Source of the DNA: R-RK-3 sp963842775
GTDB lineage: Bacteria > Pseudomonadota > Alphaproteobacteria > Rhizobiales > Rhodomicrobiaceae
DNA length: 64,000 bases
Assembly (NCBI GenBank): GCA_963842775.1
Contig: CAWJHQ010000004.1
Location: forward strand, 62,001-126,000
Direction of reading: 5' to 3'
Shown here piece after piece: positions 29,748-37,890 of the stretch. A model generated the notes under the pieces. It searched no databases and had not been told where the DNA came from. It worked only from the letters and a program-made list of their open reading frames with translations. Each line of letters starts with the position of its first letter. The first letter of the stretch is position 1. Position numbers and translations under genes: made by a program.

Positions 29748-30498
29748 TTCCTCTAAAAACGATGACGAGGTGCTGCCCGCCCGCCGGGACGACGGGCGAG
29801 CAACCACCATAAGGCGGCGCGATCTCGCCAAGGAACTCAAGGCCAAGCGCTTTCCGAATGTCCGGCCGCGCGACGCAGCGACGCTTCTCGTCCTCGATAC
29901 GAGCGGCGGCGAGCCCAGATTGCTGATGGGCCAGCGCCATCATGGGCTGAAATTCATGCCCGGCAAGTTCGTCTTTCCCGGCGGCCGCGTCGAACCGCAG
30001 GACTATCTGGCGAGCGTCGGCAGCCGGATGCCGGGCCCGATCCGCACCAAACTCCTGCGCCATCTGAGCGGAGCGCCGCATCCCCAGCGAGCCTATGCGA
30101 TGGTGCATGCCGCACTTCGCGAGACGCAGGAAGAGACGGGTATCGTCATCGGCAATGGAGCCAAGATCGGCAGCGGCGACGCATCGCCGGATTTCGAGGG
30201 GTTTGCGCTGCTGGCGCGGGCGATTACGCCGGCCGGGAGGCCGCGCCGCTTCGATACCCGCTTTTTCGTCGTGTCCGCCGATCGCATCACCGAGCGGACC
30301 GCCATCATCGACGGCGAGTTCATCGCGGTGGAATGGTTTACGCTTCCCGAAGCGCGCGAGCAGGATCTGCCAAGCATCACGCGGATGATTTTGGAGGATC
30401 TGGACACACGCATCAATGCCGGGTCCGTCTGTGACCCCGAAGCGTCTGTCCCGTTCTATTTCATGCGCGGCGCCTGTTTTCACCGGAGACTGCTGTAA
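29740..30498 (+). CDS. NUDIX hydrolase
   Basis: The start is probably TTG 29740, overlapping the DUF983 stop, or GTG 29770. About 252 residues follow. The Nudix fold begins AATLLVLDTSGGEPRLLMGQ. The box is split: FPGGRVEPQD is separated by roughly 40 residues from ALRETQEETGI. This is seen in coenzyme-A/diphosphate-type Nudix enzymes of the NUDT7/19 kind. The substrate is not deducible. Confidence 0.82.
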   Translation: MASSSKNDDEVLPARRDDGRATTIRRRDLAKELKAKRFPNVRPRDAATLLVLDTSGGEPRLLMGQRHHGLKFMPGKFVFPGGRVEPQDYLASVGSRMPGPIRTKLLRHLSGAPHPQRAYAMVHAALRETQEETGIVIGNGAKIGSGDASPDFEGFALLARAITPAGRPRRFDTRFFVVSADRITERTAIIDGEFIAVEWFTLPEAREQDLPSITRMILEDLDTRINAGSVCDPEASVPFYFMRGACFHRRLL

Positions 30499-30511
30499 GC
30501 GCCGTCGCCAC

Positions 30512-30539
30512 TTGACACTATCGCACAGCCCGCTAAGGT
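30512..30539 (+). promoter_or_regulatory. Sigma-70-type promoter of rpmG
   Basis: A perfect -35 TTGACA (30512-30517) is followed after 16 bases by TAAGGT (30534-30539). It stands 46 bases before the rpmG start codon. Confidence 0.55.
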
Positions 30540-30585
30540 TCCGCTCAACTCACTGCTCGCAGCGACTTTCAGGACTATTGTTCCC

Positions 30586-30753
30586 ATGGCCAAGCCGATC
30601 ACCCAGAAAATCAAGCTCGTCAGCACGGCTGGCACGGGCTTCTATTACGTGACGAAGAAAAATCCGCGCAACATGACCGAGAAGCTGTCGCTCAAGAAAT
30701 ACGACCCGGTCGTGCGCAAGCATGTGGATTTCAAGGAAGGCAAGATTAAGTAG
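30586..30753 (+). CDS. rpmG: 50S ribosomal protein L33, cysteine-free type
   Basis: The 55 residues begin MAKPITQKIKLVSTAGTGFY and contain YVTKKNPRNMTEKLSLKKYD, the L33 signature. The zinc-ligand cysteines of the alternative form are absent. The gene is monocistronic with its own promoter. Confidence 0.96.
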   Translation: MAKPITQKIKLVSTAGTGFYYVTKKNPRNMTEKLSLKKYDPVVRKHVDFKEGKIK

Positions 30754-31300
30754 CCGCCGCCCGGCAGCAGCTTCGCCGTCCACACTCTCGGCCTTCGGTG
30801 GAAATATGACCAGCCCCGCAGCCTATCGGCAGCGGGGTAAATCCGATGTCGGCCACGGGGCTGGTCTGCAAGTCAAGACCAAAGAGGGCATTGGCGCCTG
30901 ACTTGTTGGCCGACGCCGGTGGAAGTAACGAGGAGGCCACTCAACCCACCAATGTCGACCGAACCCTACGGACCCAGGAGATGCGGCGGACCTGAGCGAA
31001 CCGCAGGGATTCTAGCTTACTTTCAATCAGTAAGGGAAAAGCCAGCCAAATTGCAAGCTGCCTGCCCCTTGCCGGCTAATCCTTTTTCATAATGCCCGGT
31101 TCAAATATTGCCTCTCCCGCGAGTGCGGTGCCTGACTTTATCTGATTTCTGGCCGTCTCAAGCTGTATTAGGCAGTGTCCGGGAAAAAAACACAAATAAG
31201 AATTGCCGATAAGGTAAATTGCTCCAAGATTAAAATTCGGACATACCGCGTCGTTCGGTCGCGGCACCGGCTCCATGCATTTATCCCCAGGATTATGTCC
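30754..31300. other. Gene-free stretch between rpmG and divK
   Basis: The 547 bases hold no supportable ORF. In several relatives this gap holds pleD between divK and rpmG; here it does not. The first part (30808-30904) contains a strong hairpin and is described separately. From 31020 on the sequence is AT-richer and featureless to the eye. Confidence 0.6.
30808..30904. ncRNA. Candidate structured RNA (unassigned)
   Basis: An 11-bp perfect inverted repeat GACCAGCCCCG (30808-30818) / CGGGGCTGGTC (30856-30866) encloses an alternative stem CCCCGC/GCGGGG. A second stem, AAGTCA (30870-30875) / TGACTT (30899-30904), follows directly. Competing helices in a non-coding gap are compatible with a small RNA or riboswitch-like element. 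No known family was recognised and the transcribed strand is unknown. Confidence 0.25.
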
Positions 31301-31669
31301 TCAGGTGCCGATAAATTGGCGGATGGTGTCGAGAAACATCGAGACGGTGATGGGCTTGGAAATATAGGCCTCGCAGCCGCCTTCCCTGATTCGCTCCTCG
31401 TCCCCCTTCATGGCGAAGGCCGTGACCGCAATAACTGGGATCTGCCGCAGCTGATCGTCTTCTTTCAGCCATTTCGTCACGTCAAGTCCGGAAACTTCCG
31501 GAAGCTGGATATCCATGAGGATCAGATCCGGCCGGTGATCACGGGCAAGCGACAGCGCCTCGATGCCGTTTCTTGTTTGCAGCGTGGCATAGCCATGCGC
31601 TTCGAGCAGATCACGAAATAACTTCATGTTCAGCTCGTTATCTTCAACGATGAGGACTGTCTTGGACAT
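31301..31669 (-). CDS. divK: Single-domain response regulator DivK
   Basis: The protein has 122 residues from the ATG at 31669. It is a lone receiver: acidic pocket VLIVEDNELN, phospho-acceptor D53 in LILMDIQLP, TAFAMKGDEERI and the lysine in YISKPI. In Caulobacter and rhizobia DivK is phosphorylated by PleC/DivJ-type kinases and sets CtrA activity through DivL. The divergent DUF3572 gene next to it is the usual neighbour. pleD is not downstream. Confidence 0.93.
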   Translation of the reverse strand: MSKTVLIVEDNELNMKLFRDLLEAHGYATLQTRNGIEALSLARDHRPDLILMDIQLPEVSGLDVTKWLKEDDQLRQIPVIAVTAFAMKGDEERIREGGCEAYISKPITVSMFLDTIRQFIGT

Positions 31670-31864
31670 CGCCCCGTTTGTCGCCCGGTTTGAGGAGCAA
31701 GGAAACTTGGACTCAGGTATGGATCGCATCATGACCGTTGATTGAGGCTCGCGCCATCGCGAATTCGCCTCCTCTTCTAACGCGCAATCCGGTAATAAAT
31801 GCTTAACCGGCACGTTCGCCCGGTGAAAAGCTTAATGCGGCACATCATCTGGGCGGCCACTCTT

Positions 31865-32170
31865 ATGGACCCTTTCGCACCGAAACGCTCCCGCGTCACT
31901 CACGAAGATGCGGAAAAGCTAGCCATTGACGCCTTGTCGTTCCTCGCTGGCGACCCGGGCCTCCTCGCCCAATTTGCGGCTGTTACCGGCCATACTCCGG
32001 CAACGATCCGCGCCGAGATTGCTTCGCCCGAATTTTTGGCGGGCATTTTGGATTTCCTTATGAATGACGAGTCATTGCTGTTGGTATTTGCCAGCCATCA
32101 GGGGATTACTCCTCCTGACATTATCGCAGCACGCCAGATGCTGGCACCCGACGTCGCGGCGTGGGACTGA
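31865..32170 (+). CDS. DUF3572 protein
   Basis: The protein has 101 residues from ATG 31865. It is small and helical, with EDAEKLAIDALSFLAGDPGLLAQFAAVTG and LAGILDFLMNDESLLLVFASHQGI, the DUF3572 pattern. It lies head to head with divK as in many Hyphomicrobiales. No function is known. Confidence 0.85.
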   Translation: MDPFAPKRSRVTHEDAEKLAIDALSFLAGDPGLLAQFAAVTGHTPATIRAEIASPEFLAGILDFLMNDESLLLVFASHQGITPPDIIAARQMLAPDVAAWD

Positions 32171-32295
32171 CTGCGCGAAGACCTGCTCCGCTCCGTATCA
32201 TCGGCATAGACCTTGGTGGTACCAAGATCGCCATCGTCATGCTTGGCAGGCGAGAAACTCCGCTGCCCGTGGCCGGAAAACGGGCCGGGGACTGA
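32161..32295 (+). pseudogene. N-terminal stub of a ROK-family sugar kinase/regulator
   Basis: A GTG at 32161, overlapping the end of DUF3572, opens a 44-residue frame that contains IIGIDLGGTKIAIVML, the phosphate-1 motif of ROK kinases. It then hits a TGA at 32293-32295. Nothing after it resembles the rest of a ROK protein. It may be a truncated remnant of an ancestral kinase gene. Confidence 0.5.
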
Positions 32296-32459
32296 TGTGC
32301 GCGTCATCTTTGCCGACGACCCGCGCGTGATTGTCCCGTTCCAAAAACACGGCGATGCCTGCGAGATCGCGGGTGACCGGCGTATTCGTAGGACCTGCGT
32401 CCCTCCCGTTCGCTAGCCGGAAGGGGTAGGATCGCGAACACTGGCGAAAGGAGGCAATC

Positions 32460-33287
32460 ATGAATGTCGAACAGCAAGTCGCCGCGCATTATGGCCGCGG
32501 CAATCTCGAACGCGCCATCCTCGATGCGCTAAAGGAGAGCGGCAAGGACATCGAGAAGCTCACCCCATCTGACTTTTCGGGCGTTGACGAATTCCATTTC
32601 GGCTGGCGCCCGGCGACCGATGCATTGGCAAGGCAGCTGGGTCTGACATCCGGAATGCATGTGCTGGACGTCGGTTCCGGGCTCGGTGGTCCGGCGCGCT
32701 GTTTCGCCGAAATCTATGGCTGCCGCGTTGACGGGATCGATCTGACGCCCGACTTTGTCGACACCGCCAACGCACTGACACGCCGCTGCGGCCTTGCCGA
32801 CCGCGTCACCTTTCAGACGGCCAGCGCGCTTTCATTGCCATTCTCCGATGGGACATTTGACGCGGCAACGCTGATCCATGTCGGAATGAATATTCAGGAT
32901 AAGGCAAAGCTGTTCGGTGAGATGCGCCGCGTGCTCAAGGATGGCGCGCGCATTGGCGTCTATGACGTCATGCGTGTGCAGCCCGATGAAATTCCCTTCC
33001 CCGTGCCGTGGGCGGCGAGCCCCGCGACCAGCTTCCTGGAGACCCCGGATACCTACCGCCGACTGCTCACGGAGGCCGGTTTCGAATTGCAAAGCGAACG
33101 GAACCAGCGCGAGCTGACATTGAAGCTCAGCCGCGAGATGCGCGAGCATGTCGAAAGGCACGGCCCGCCGCCGCTTGGGCCGCATTTGACAATGGGTTCC
33201 GCGGCGCAGGAACGCCTGGGCAATGTGATGGCGACGCTTGAGCGCGGGACGATCGCGCCGATCGAAATGGTAGCGCAAAAGAGGTAG
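32460..33287 (+). CDS. Class I SAM-dependent methyltransferase
   Basis: The protein has 275 residues with a strong ribosome site (AAAGGAGG, five bases before the ATG). Motif I is VLDVGSGLGGPARCFA, motif II GIDLTPDF, and the post-II region shows DAATLIHVGMNIQDKAKLFGEM. It resembles small-molecule methyltransferases of the sarcosine/tocopherol type. The substrate is unknown. It is transcribed alone. Confidence 0.85.
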   Translation: MNVEQQVAAHYGRGNLERAILDALKESGKDIEKLTPSDFSGVDEFHFGWRPATDALARQLGLTSGMHVLDVGSGLGGPARCFAEIYGCRVDGIDLTPDFVDTANALTRRCGLADRVTFQTASALSLPFSDGTFDAATLIHVGMNIQDKAKLFGEMRRVLKDGARIGVYDVMRVQPDEIPFPVPWAASPATSFLETPDTYRRLLTEAGFELQSERNQRELTLKLSREMREHVERHGPPPLGPHLTMGSAAQERLGNVMATLERGTIAPIEMVAQKR

Positions 33288-33308
33288 GGCGGCACGGCGA
33301 AGGAATAG

Positions 33309-34169
33309 CTACTTTTTCTTCGCCGGACATTCCGTCGGTTCGCGGAAGTCGATGCGGCTCAACACGCCTTTGATGGAGAAGTTGCCGTAATCGATCAGCA
33401 GATCGCGGCTGACACCATTGGCGAACAGCCGGAACGACAGCTCATAGGCGGGCAGCCCCTCATCCTTGCCGGAGCCTGGGACGCGCTCGAAATAGCTGAT
33501 CGTCACCGGCCAGGACATCAGCTCATCCAGCTTCTCCGCATTCGCAACACCTGTCGGCGCGCCGGGGCCAGGCGCGACCGCCTTGCCGATGAAGGTCGTC
33601 GTCTCATAGAGCTTGTCGCCCTTTTCCGATCCGTCATAGATGTTGGCCTGCACGACGTTCGTGCCTTGCCGGGCCGCATCCAGAATGGCCACCGAATGCT
33701 GTGTCGGGAACAGCGGCTTGCCGTTCAGCTTCAGCTTCTGCCGGTTCGGCTTGTCGATCACCACATCAACCGCGCCGGCGGCCTTTCTTTCGGCCGTTCC
33801 CACCACACGGTCGCTGAGCTGCCTGTCGACATATTGAGAGCTGTTGAAGCGGAATTTATCGCCCGCCGCATGCTCCCAGGTGGACGATCTGAGGTCGGTG
33901 AGCGTCGCTTTGCCGTCCCGGTCGACGACCTGGGTCACCATCCGCGATTTCAGCGAATAGCCCGCGCAGGGCGAACCGCCAAAATCGAAAACGAGACGGC
34001 CCCGGATTTCCGATACATTCGATCCCGCGACCGCGTTGCGCAGGCTCATATCGTAGATGGCCCGGTGCGGCGCCAGATCGGCAACGGCCCCCGGCGGCAC
34101 GGCGTTTGCTTCAATCGAGAACAGAAGAAGACTGGCGGCCGTTGCGGCCCCGAGACAGATTTTTTTCAT
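33309..34169 (-). CDS. eipB: Periplasmic envelope protein EipB (DUF1849)
   Basis: The protein has 286 residues, with a signal peptide ending at EANA. The domain begins LAPHRAIYDMSLRNA and contains RLVFDFGGSPCAGYS and DLLIDYGNFSIKGVLSRIDF. One cysteine in the GSPC segment and one in the C-terminal TECP segment correspond to the conserved disulfide pair of Brucella EipB. That beta-spiral protein is needed for envelope integrity. The identification is by recall of the family. Confidence 0.82.
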   Translation of the reverse strand: MKKICLGAATAASLLLFSIEANAVPPGAVADLAPHRAIYDMSLRNAVAGSNVSEIRGRLVFDFGGSPCAGYSLKSRMVTQVVDRDGKATLTDLRSSTWEHAAGDKFRFNSSQYVDRQLSDRVVGTAERKAAGAVDVVIDKPNRQKLKLNGKPLFPTQHSVAILDAARQGTNVVQANIYDGSEKGDKLYETTTFIGKAVAPGPGAPTGVANAEKLDELMSWPVTISYFERVPGSGKDEGLPAYELSFRLFANGVSRDLLIDYGNFSIKGVLSRIDFREPTECPAKKK

Positions 34170-34367
34170 CTTAACTCATAAACACGTATGCGCTCATGCC
34201 GCGCACGTTTGGAACTGATTCACCATCTAGCACAACGCATCGCCGCCAAAATGGCAATATCGTTCTGAAAGCGGGAATTCAAGGTCGCGCAACTGTTATA
34301 TGTTCGCCGCTTTGTTTCGCCGCTCCCGGCTGCTAGAACGGCAGGCCATTGCAACGGGAACACCAAT

Positions 34368-34832
34368 ATGCAGGACGAAAGCGAAGCACGCCTCCAAGCC
34401 CTCGGGCTTACGCTGCCGGAAGCGCCACAGCCGGTGGCAAACTATGTGCCATTCGTGGTGTCAGGAGGGCAGCTCTTCATTGCGGGACAAGTCTCGCGGA
34501 GGGCGGACGGCAGCGGCTATAAGGGGCAGCTGGGTGCGAACCTTGGCGTGGCCGATGGGCAAAAGGCTGCCGAGCTTGCCTGCCTCAATCTGCTCGCCCA
34601 GGCCAAGGCGGCACTCGGTTCGCTGGACCGAATCGGCCGAGGGCTGCGCCTGACCGGCTTTGTCAGCTCAACGCCGGAATTCGGCGATCACCCCCAGGTC
34701 ATCAATGGCGCCTCGGATTTGCTGGTCGCCGTATTGGGCGAGCGCGGCCGGCATACGCGCTGCGCCGTCGGAGTCGCGAGCCTGCCGTTCGGCTTCGCAG
34801 TGGAAGTCGACGCGATTTTCGCGATTGCCTGA
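34368..34832 (+). CDS. RidA/YjgF/YER057c-family protein
   Basis: The protein has 154 residues: YVPFVVSGGQLFIAGQVSR, the long LGVADGQKAAELACLNLLAQAKAALG helix and HTRCAVGVASLPFGFAVEVDAIFAI. Family members deaminate reactive enamines/imines or act as related hydrolases. The Arg expected at the active site is present in HTRCAVG. It abuts the GDPD gene without a gap. Confidence 0.88.
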   Translation: MQDESEARLQALGLTLPEAPQPVANYVPFVVSGGQLFIAGQVSRRADGSGYKGQLGANLGVADGQKAAELACLNLLAQAKAALGSLDRIGRGLRLTGFVSSTPEFGDHPQVINGASDLLVAVLGERGRHTRCAVGVASLPFGFAVEVDAIFAIA

Positions 34833-35609
34833 ATGCACGCAATGGGACGCTTTTCGCCGAACCGGCCGATCGCGCATCGCGGGTTGCACGATTTACGGCG
34901 CGGCGTCATCGAAAATACGGCATCGGCGTTTCGGGCCGCAATCGCGGGCGGCTACGGGATCGAGACGGACATTCAAGCGGCGGCGGGCGGCGAGCCGGTC
35001 ATCTTCCATGACGAACGCCTGGAGCGGCTGACTGACGCCAAAGGCGCGATTGCAGCATTTACGCCGGAGGAGCTCCGCCAGATCCCGCTCCGGGGCACCA
35101 AGGACCGCATCCTGACACTCGCCGAATTTCTGCAGTTGGTGGATGGGCGCGCGCCGCTTTACCTTGAAATCAAGAGTCTGGGCGGCGCCGACCGGACCTT
35201 GGAGCGGCGCATCGCCGAGGAGCTGGCGCACTATCGCGGCCCGGCCAGCGTCATATCCTTCGATCCTGGCAGCATGGCCGCCATGCGGCATTTCGCTCCC
35301 CATGTACCGCGCGGCCTGTCGGCCATGCGCTTCATGGGGCTGCGCGTCGCGGGCCTGTCGACACTCCACCGCTTCCGCTTGACGCATATGCTGGACATCG
35401 AGGCGGTGAAACCCGATTTTCTGACCTATGAGGTGAACGGCCTTGCGGTAATGGGGCCGGCGCTCCGCCGGCGCTTTCCGCATCTTCCGATCGTCACCTG
35501 GACGGTGCGCACGGCGGAAGACCGCAGAAAGGCGCGCATCTTCGCCGATGCGATGATTTTTGAGGGTTTTCGGCCGTCACCCGATGAAATGGCCGCCGCA
35601 AACAGATAG
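34833..35609 (+). CDS. Glycerophosphodiester phosphodiesterase
   Basis: The protein has 258 residues, starting directly after the RidA stop. The catalytic signature is IAHRGLHD, ENTASAFRAAI, YGIETDIQ and VIFHDERLERLT (His, Glu, Asp, His). The end shows VTWTVRTAEDRRKARIFADAMI. It hydrolyses glycerophosphodiesters to glycerol-3-phosphate and alcohol. There is no signal peptide, so it is cytoplasmic. Confidence 0.93.
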   Translation: MHAMGRFSPNRPIAHRGLHDLRRGVIENTASAFRAAIAGGYGIETDIQAAAGGEPVIFHDERLERLTDAKGAIAAFTPEELRQIPLRGTKDRILTLAEFLQLVDGRAPLYLEIKSLGGADRTLERRIAEELAHYRGPASVISFDPGSMAAMRHFAPHVPRGLSAMRFMGLRVAGLSTLHRFRLTHMLDIEAVKPDFLTYEVNGLAVMGPALRRRFPHLPIVTWTVRTAEDRRKARIFADAMIFEGFRPSPDEMAAANR

Positions 35610-35614
35610 CCGGA

Positions 35615-36802
35615 ATGGACGACAGGCAGAACATCACCATTCGCGTCAAGGACGCCATGAGCGATATCGCGCCCGCCGCGTGGGACGCATGCGCCAACCC
35701 GGATGCGGGGCAATACAATCCGTTTCTGTCGCACGCCTTTCTTCACGCGCTGGAGGCAAGCGGTTGCGTCGGCGCGCGCACCGGATGGATGCCTCAACAT
35801 CTGGTGATAGAAGACGACAATGGCGGGCTCGTCGGTGCGATGCCGCTTTATCTGAAGTCGCACAGCCGGGGCGAATATGTCTTCGATCATGGCTGGGCGG
35901 ATGCCTATGAGCGCGCGGGAGGCCGTTATTATCCCAAGCTGCAATCGTCCATCCCGTTCACGCCCGTGACGGGCAAACGGCTTCTCACCGCTGAGAGTGC
36001 GGACGCGCCGCGTATCGAGGAAGCACTGCTCAGCGGCGCGTTGCAACTTGTCGATCTGCACAAGGCATCATCGCTGCATCTCACTTTTCTACGCGAGGAG
36101 GAGTGGAGCCGTCATGGCGGCGCGAAGCTCTTGCGGCGTACCGATCAGCAGTTCCACTGGCTGAATGCGGGCTATGCGAGCTTCGAGGATTTTCTTGGCG
36201 CGCTCGCCTCGCGCAAACGCAAGGCGCTGAAGAAAGAGCGCCGCGAGGCCCTTAGCCCCGGCATCACCATCGAACACATCCCCGGCGTGGCGCTCACCGA
36301 GGCGCATTGGGACGCGTTTTTCAATTTTTATCAGGACACCGGCGACCGCAAATGGGGCACGCCCTATCTCAACCGGAAATTCTTCAGCCTGGTTGGCGAG
36401 AAAATGCCCGAGAGCATCCTGCTGATCGTGTGCCGCCGCGCGGGCCGGATGATCGCGGGGGCGCTGAACTTCATCGGCGGCGATACGCTTTACGGCCGCT
36501 ATTGGGGCGCCATCGAGCATCATCCGTTCCTGCATTTCGAGACCTGCTACTATCAGGCTATCGATTATGCCATCGCCAACGGGCTCCAGCGTGTTGAGGC
36601 AGGCGCGCAAGGGGAGCACAAGCTTGCGCGCGGCTATCTTCCTCATACCACCTACAGTCTGCATTACCTGGCTCATTCCGGCTTACGACGCGCCGTCTCG
36701 GCTTTTCTGGAGCAGGAGCGCTGTGCCGTCGCGGAAGAAGCGCGGATACTGACCGACCTCGCACCGTTCAAGAAGACGGAGAGCGGCGCGGGCGGGGCTT
36801 GA
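35615..36802 (+). CDS. GNAT-fold acyltransferase (COG3146/DUF482 type)
   Basis: The protein has 395 residues, starting five bases after the GDPD gene. It shows the features of the peptidogalycan/FemAB-like GNAT family: WDACANPDAGQYNPFLSHAF, YVFDHGWADAYERAGGRYYPKLQ and FSLVGEKMPESILLIVCRRAG. LYGRYWGAIEHHPFLHFETCYYQ and VEAGAQGEHKLARGY complete the pattern. The biochemical role of this family is not established. Confidence 0.85.
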   Translation: MDDRQNITIRVKDAMSDIAPAAWDACANPDAGQYNPFLSHAFLHALEASGCVGARTGWMPQHLVIEDDNGGLVGAMPLYLKSHSRGEYVFDHGWADAYERAGGRYYPKLQSSIPFTPVTGKRLLTAESADAPRIEEALLSGALQLVDLHKASSLHLTFLREEEWSRHGGAKLLRRTDQQFHWLNAGYASFEDFLGALASRKRKALKKERREALSPGITIEHIPGVALTEAHWDAFFNFYQDTGDRKWGTPYLNRKFFSLVGEKMPESILLIVCRRAGRMIAGALNFIGGDTLYGRYWGAIEHHPFLHFETCYYQAIDYAIANGLQRVEAGAQGEHKLARGYLPHTTYSLHYLAHSGLRRAVSAFLEQERCAVAEEARILTDLAPFKKTESGAGGA

Positions 36803-36853
36803 CCGGGCTGCCGTGTGCTTCTAATTACGGCGAACAGCAACGGAACCGCCCCC

Positions 36854-37294
36854 ATGACAACCAGCTCGCCCGCCTACGACCCCAGCAATATCTTCGCCAA
36901 GATCCTGCGCGGCGAGCTTCCCTGCCACAAGGTCTATGAGGACGGGAAAAGTCTCGTTTTCATGGACATCATGCCACGTGCCGACGGCCATGCGCTGGTG
37001 CTGCCCAAGACGCCGTCGCGCAACATTCTGGATGCCGATCCGCAAGACCTCGCCCACATAATCGGTGTCGCGCAGAAAGTGGCGCGCGCGGCAATGAAGG
37101 CGTTCGCCGCGGACGGAATCTCGATTTCGCAATTCTCCGAAAGTGCGGGCGGCCAGGTGGTCTTCCATACGCATATTCACGTGCTGCCTCGTCACACGGG
37201 CGTCGAATTGCGCCCGCCGGGCATTCAGGCCGAGAATGGTTTGCTGGCCGAGCACGCGAAGAAGCTGACCGAGGCCATGTCCGCGGCGGCCTGA
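36854..37294 (+). CDS. HIT-family nucleotide-binding protein
   Basis: The protein has 146 residues from the ATG at 36854. The histidine triad reads HTHIHVLPR; N-terminal features are IFAKILRGELPCHKVYED and MPRADGHALVLPK. The family cleaves adenosine phosphoramidates (HinT-type). It is probably the last gene of the RidA-GDPD-GNAT run. Confidence 0.93.
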   Translation: MTTSSPAYDPSNIFAKILRGELPCHKVYEDGKSLVFMDIMPRADGHALVLPKTPSRNILDADPQDLAHIIGVAQKVARAAMKAFAADGISISQFSESAGGQVVFHTHIHVLPRHTGVELRPPGIQAENGLLAEHAKKLTEAMSAAA

Positions 37295-37411
37295 CGCGGT
37301 CCTGCAATCGCGATGGGGAACCAATTTCCGCAACTGTCGTTTCGCTGATGCGGCGCTGGCGCCACAGCGCCACCGGGGGAAATGGAAGCACAGCCACCGA
37401 AGGCAGGACCC

Positions 37412-37834
37412 ATGCAGGAGCACTATCAGCGCCCCCTCTACACGCTGGCCTTCCTATTCGCAGTATTGTCGCTCGGTCCGGCGCTCGCCCATCTGCTTGA
37501 GCTGCCGAATAAGATCGGGCTGCCACGCGACCAATATTTCACCGTTCAGATGATCTACAACGGCTGGGCCCTGCTGGGGATCGTCATTTTCGGCGCGCTC
37601 TTGTCGATGCTGGCCCTGGCCATTGCGCTGCGCGGCGAGCGCGGTCCCATGATATGGGCGGCCGTGGCGTTTCTATGCATTGTGGGCGCCCAGCTCATCT
37701 TTTGGACCTATACCTACCCGGCCAATGTCGCGACCGAGAACTTGGACGCAGATTCCACCGAACTGGGAAGAGCTGCGCAGCCAATGGGAATATTCCCACG
37801 CAGCGGGCTCAATTTTTGGCGATTATACGGTTGA
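37412..37834 (+). pseudogene. DUF1772-like membrane protein, copy 1, cut by the IS element
   Basis: The frame from ATG 37412 (MQEHYQRPLYTL) shows three hydrophobic segments and HLLELPNKIGLPRDQYFTVQ, in the style of DUF1772/anthrone-oxygenase-like proteins. After TYPANVATEN an extra base near 37742 (AACTTGG) shifts the frame; the other frame reads WTQIPPNWEELRSQWEYSHA. The homology ends at about 37816, where the IS begins. The 3' half is repeated at 39384-39656. Confidence 0.6.
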
Positions 37835-37859
37835 CAAACCCAAAACGGAATCCTCTATA
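37831..37859 (+). promoter_or_regulatory. Promoter of the IS transposase
   Basis: TTGACA (37831-37836), 17 bases, then TCTATA (37854-37859). It is located inside the left end of the element, 31 bases before the transposase ATG. Confidence 0.5.
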
Positions 37860-37890
37860 TAGGAATGCATAGGGTTAAGGGATTCCGGCG

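Noticed and set aside
30746..30940. 64-codon reverse frame over the rpmG-divK gap
   Set aside because: It is interrupted upstream, lies over the palindromic hairpin and resembles nothing known.
30808..30980. 6S RNA, tmRNA, SRP RNA or RNase P RNA in the rpmG-divK gap
   Set aside because: None of the diagnostic motifs of these RNAs was found, so only an unassigned structured RNA is proposed.
32237..32461. Reverse-strand frame after the ROK stub (contains GIAVFLERDNHARVVGKDD)
   Set aside because: It looks faintly protein-like, but no family was recognised and it overlaps the ribosome site of the methyltransferase gene. I treat it as chance.
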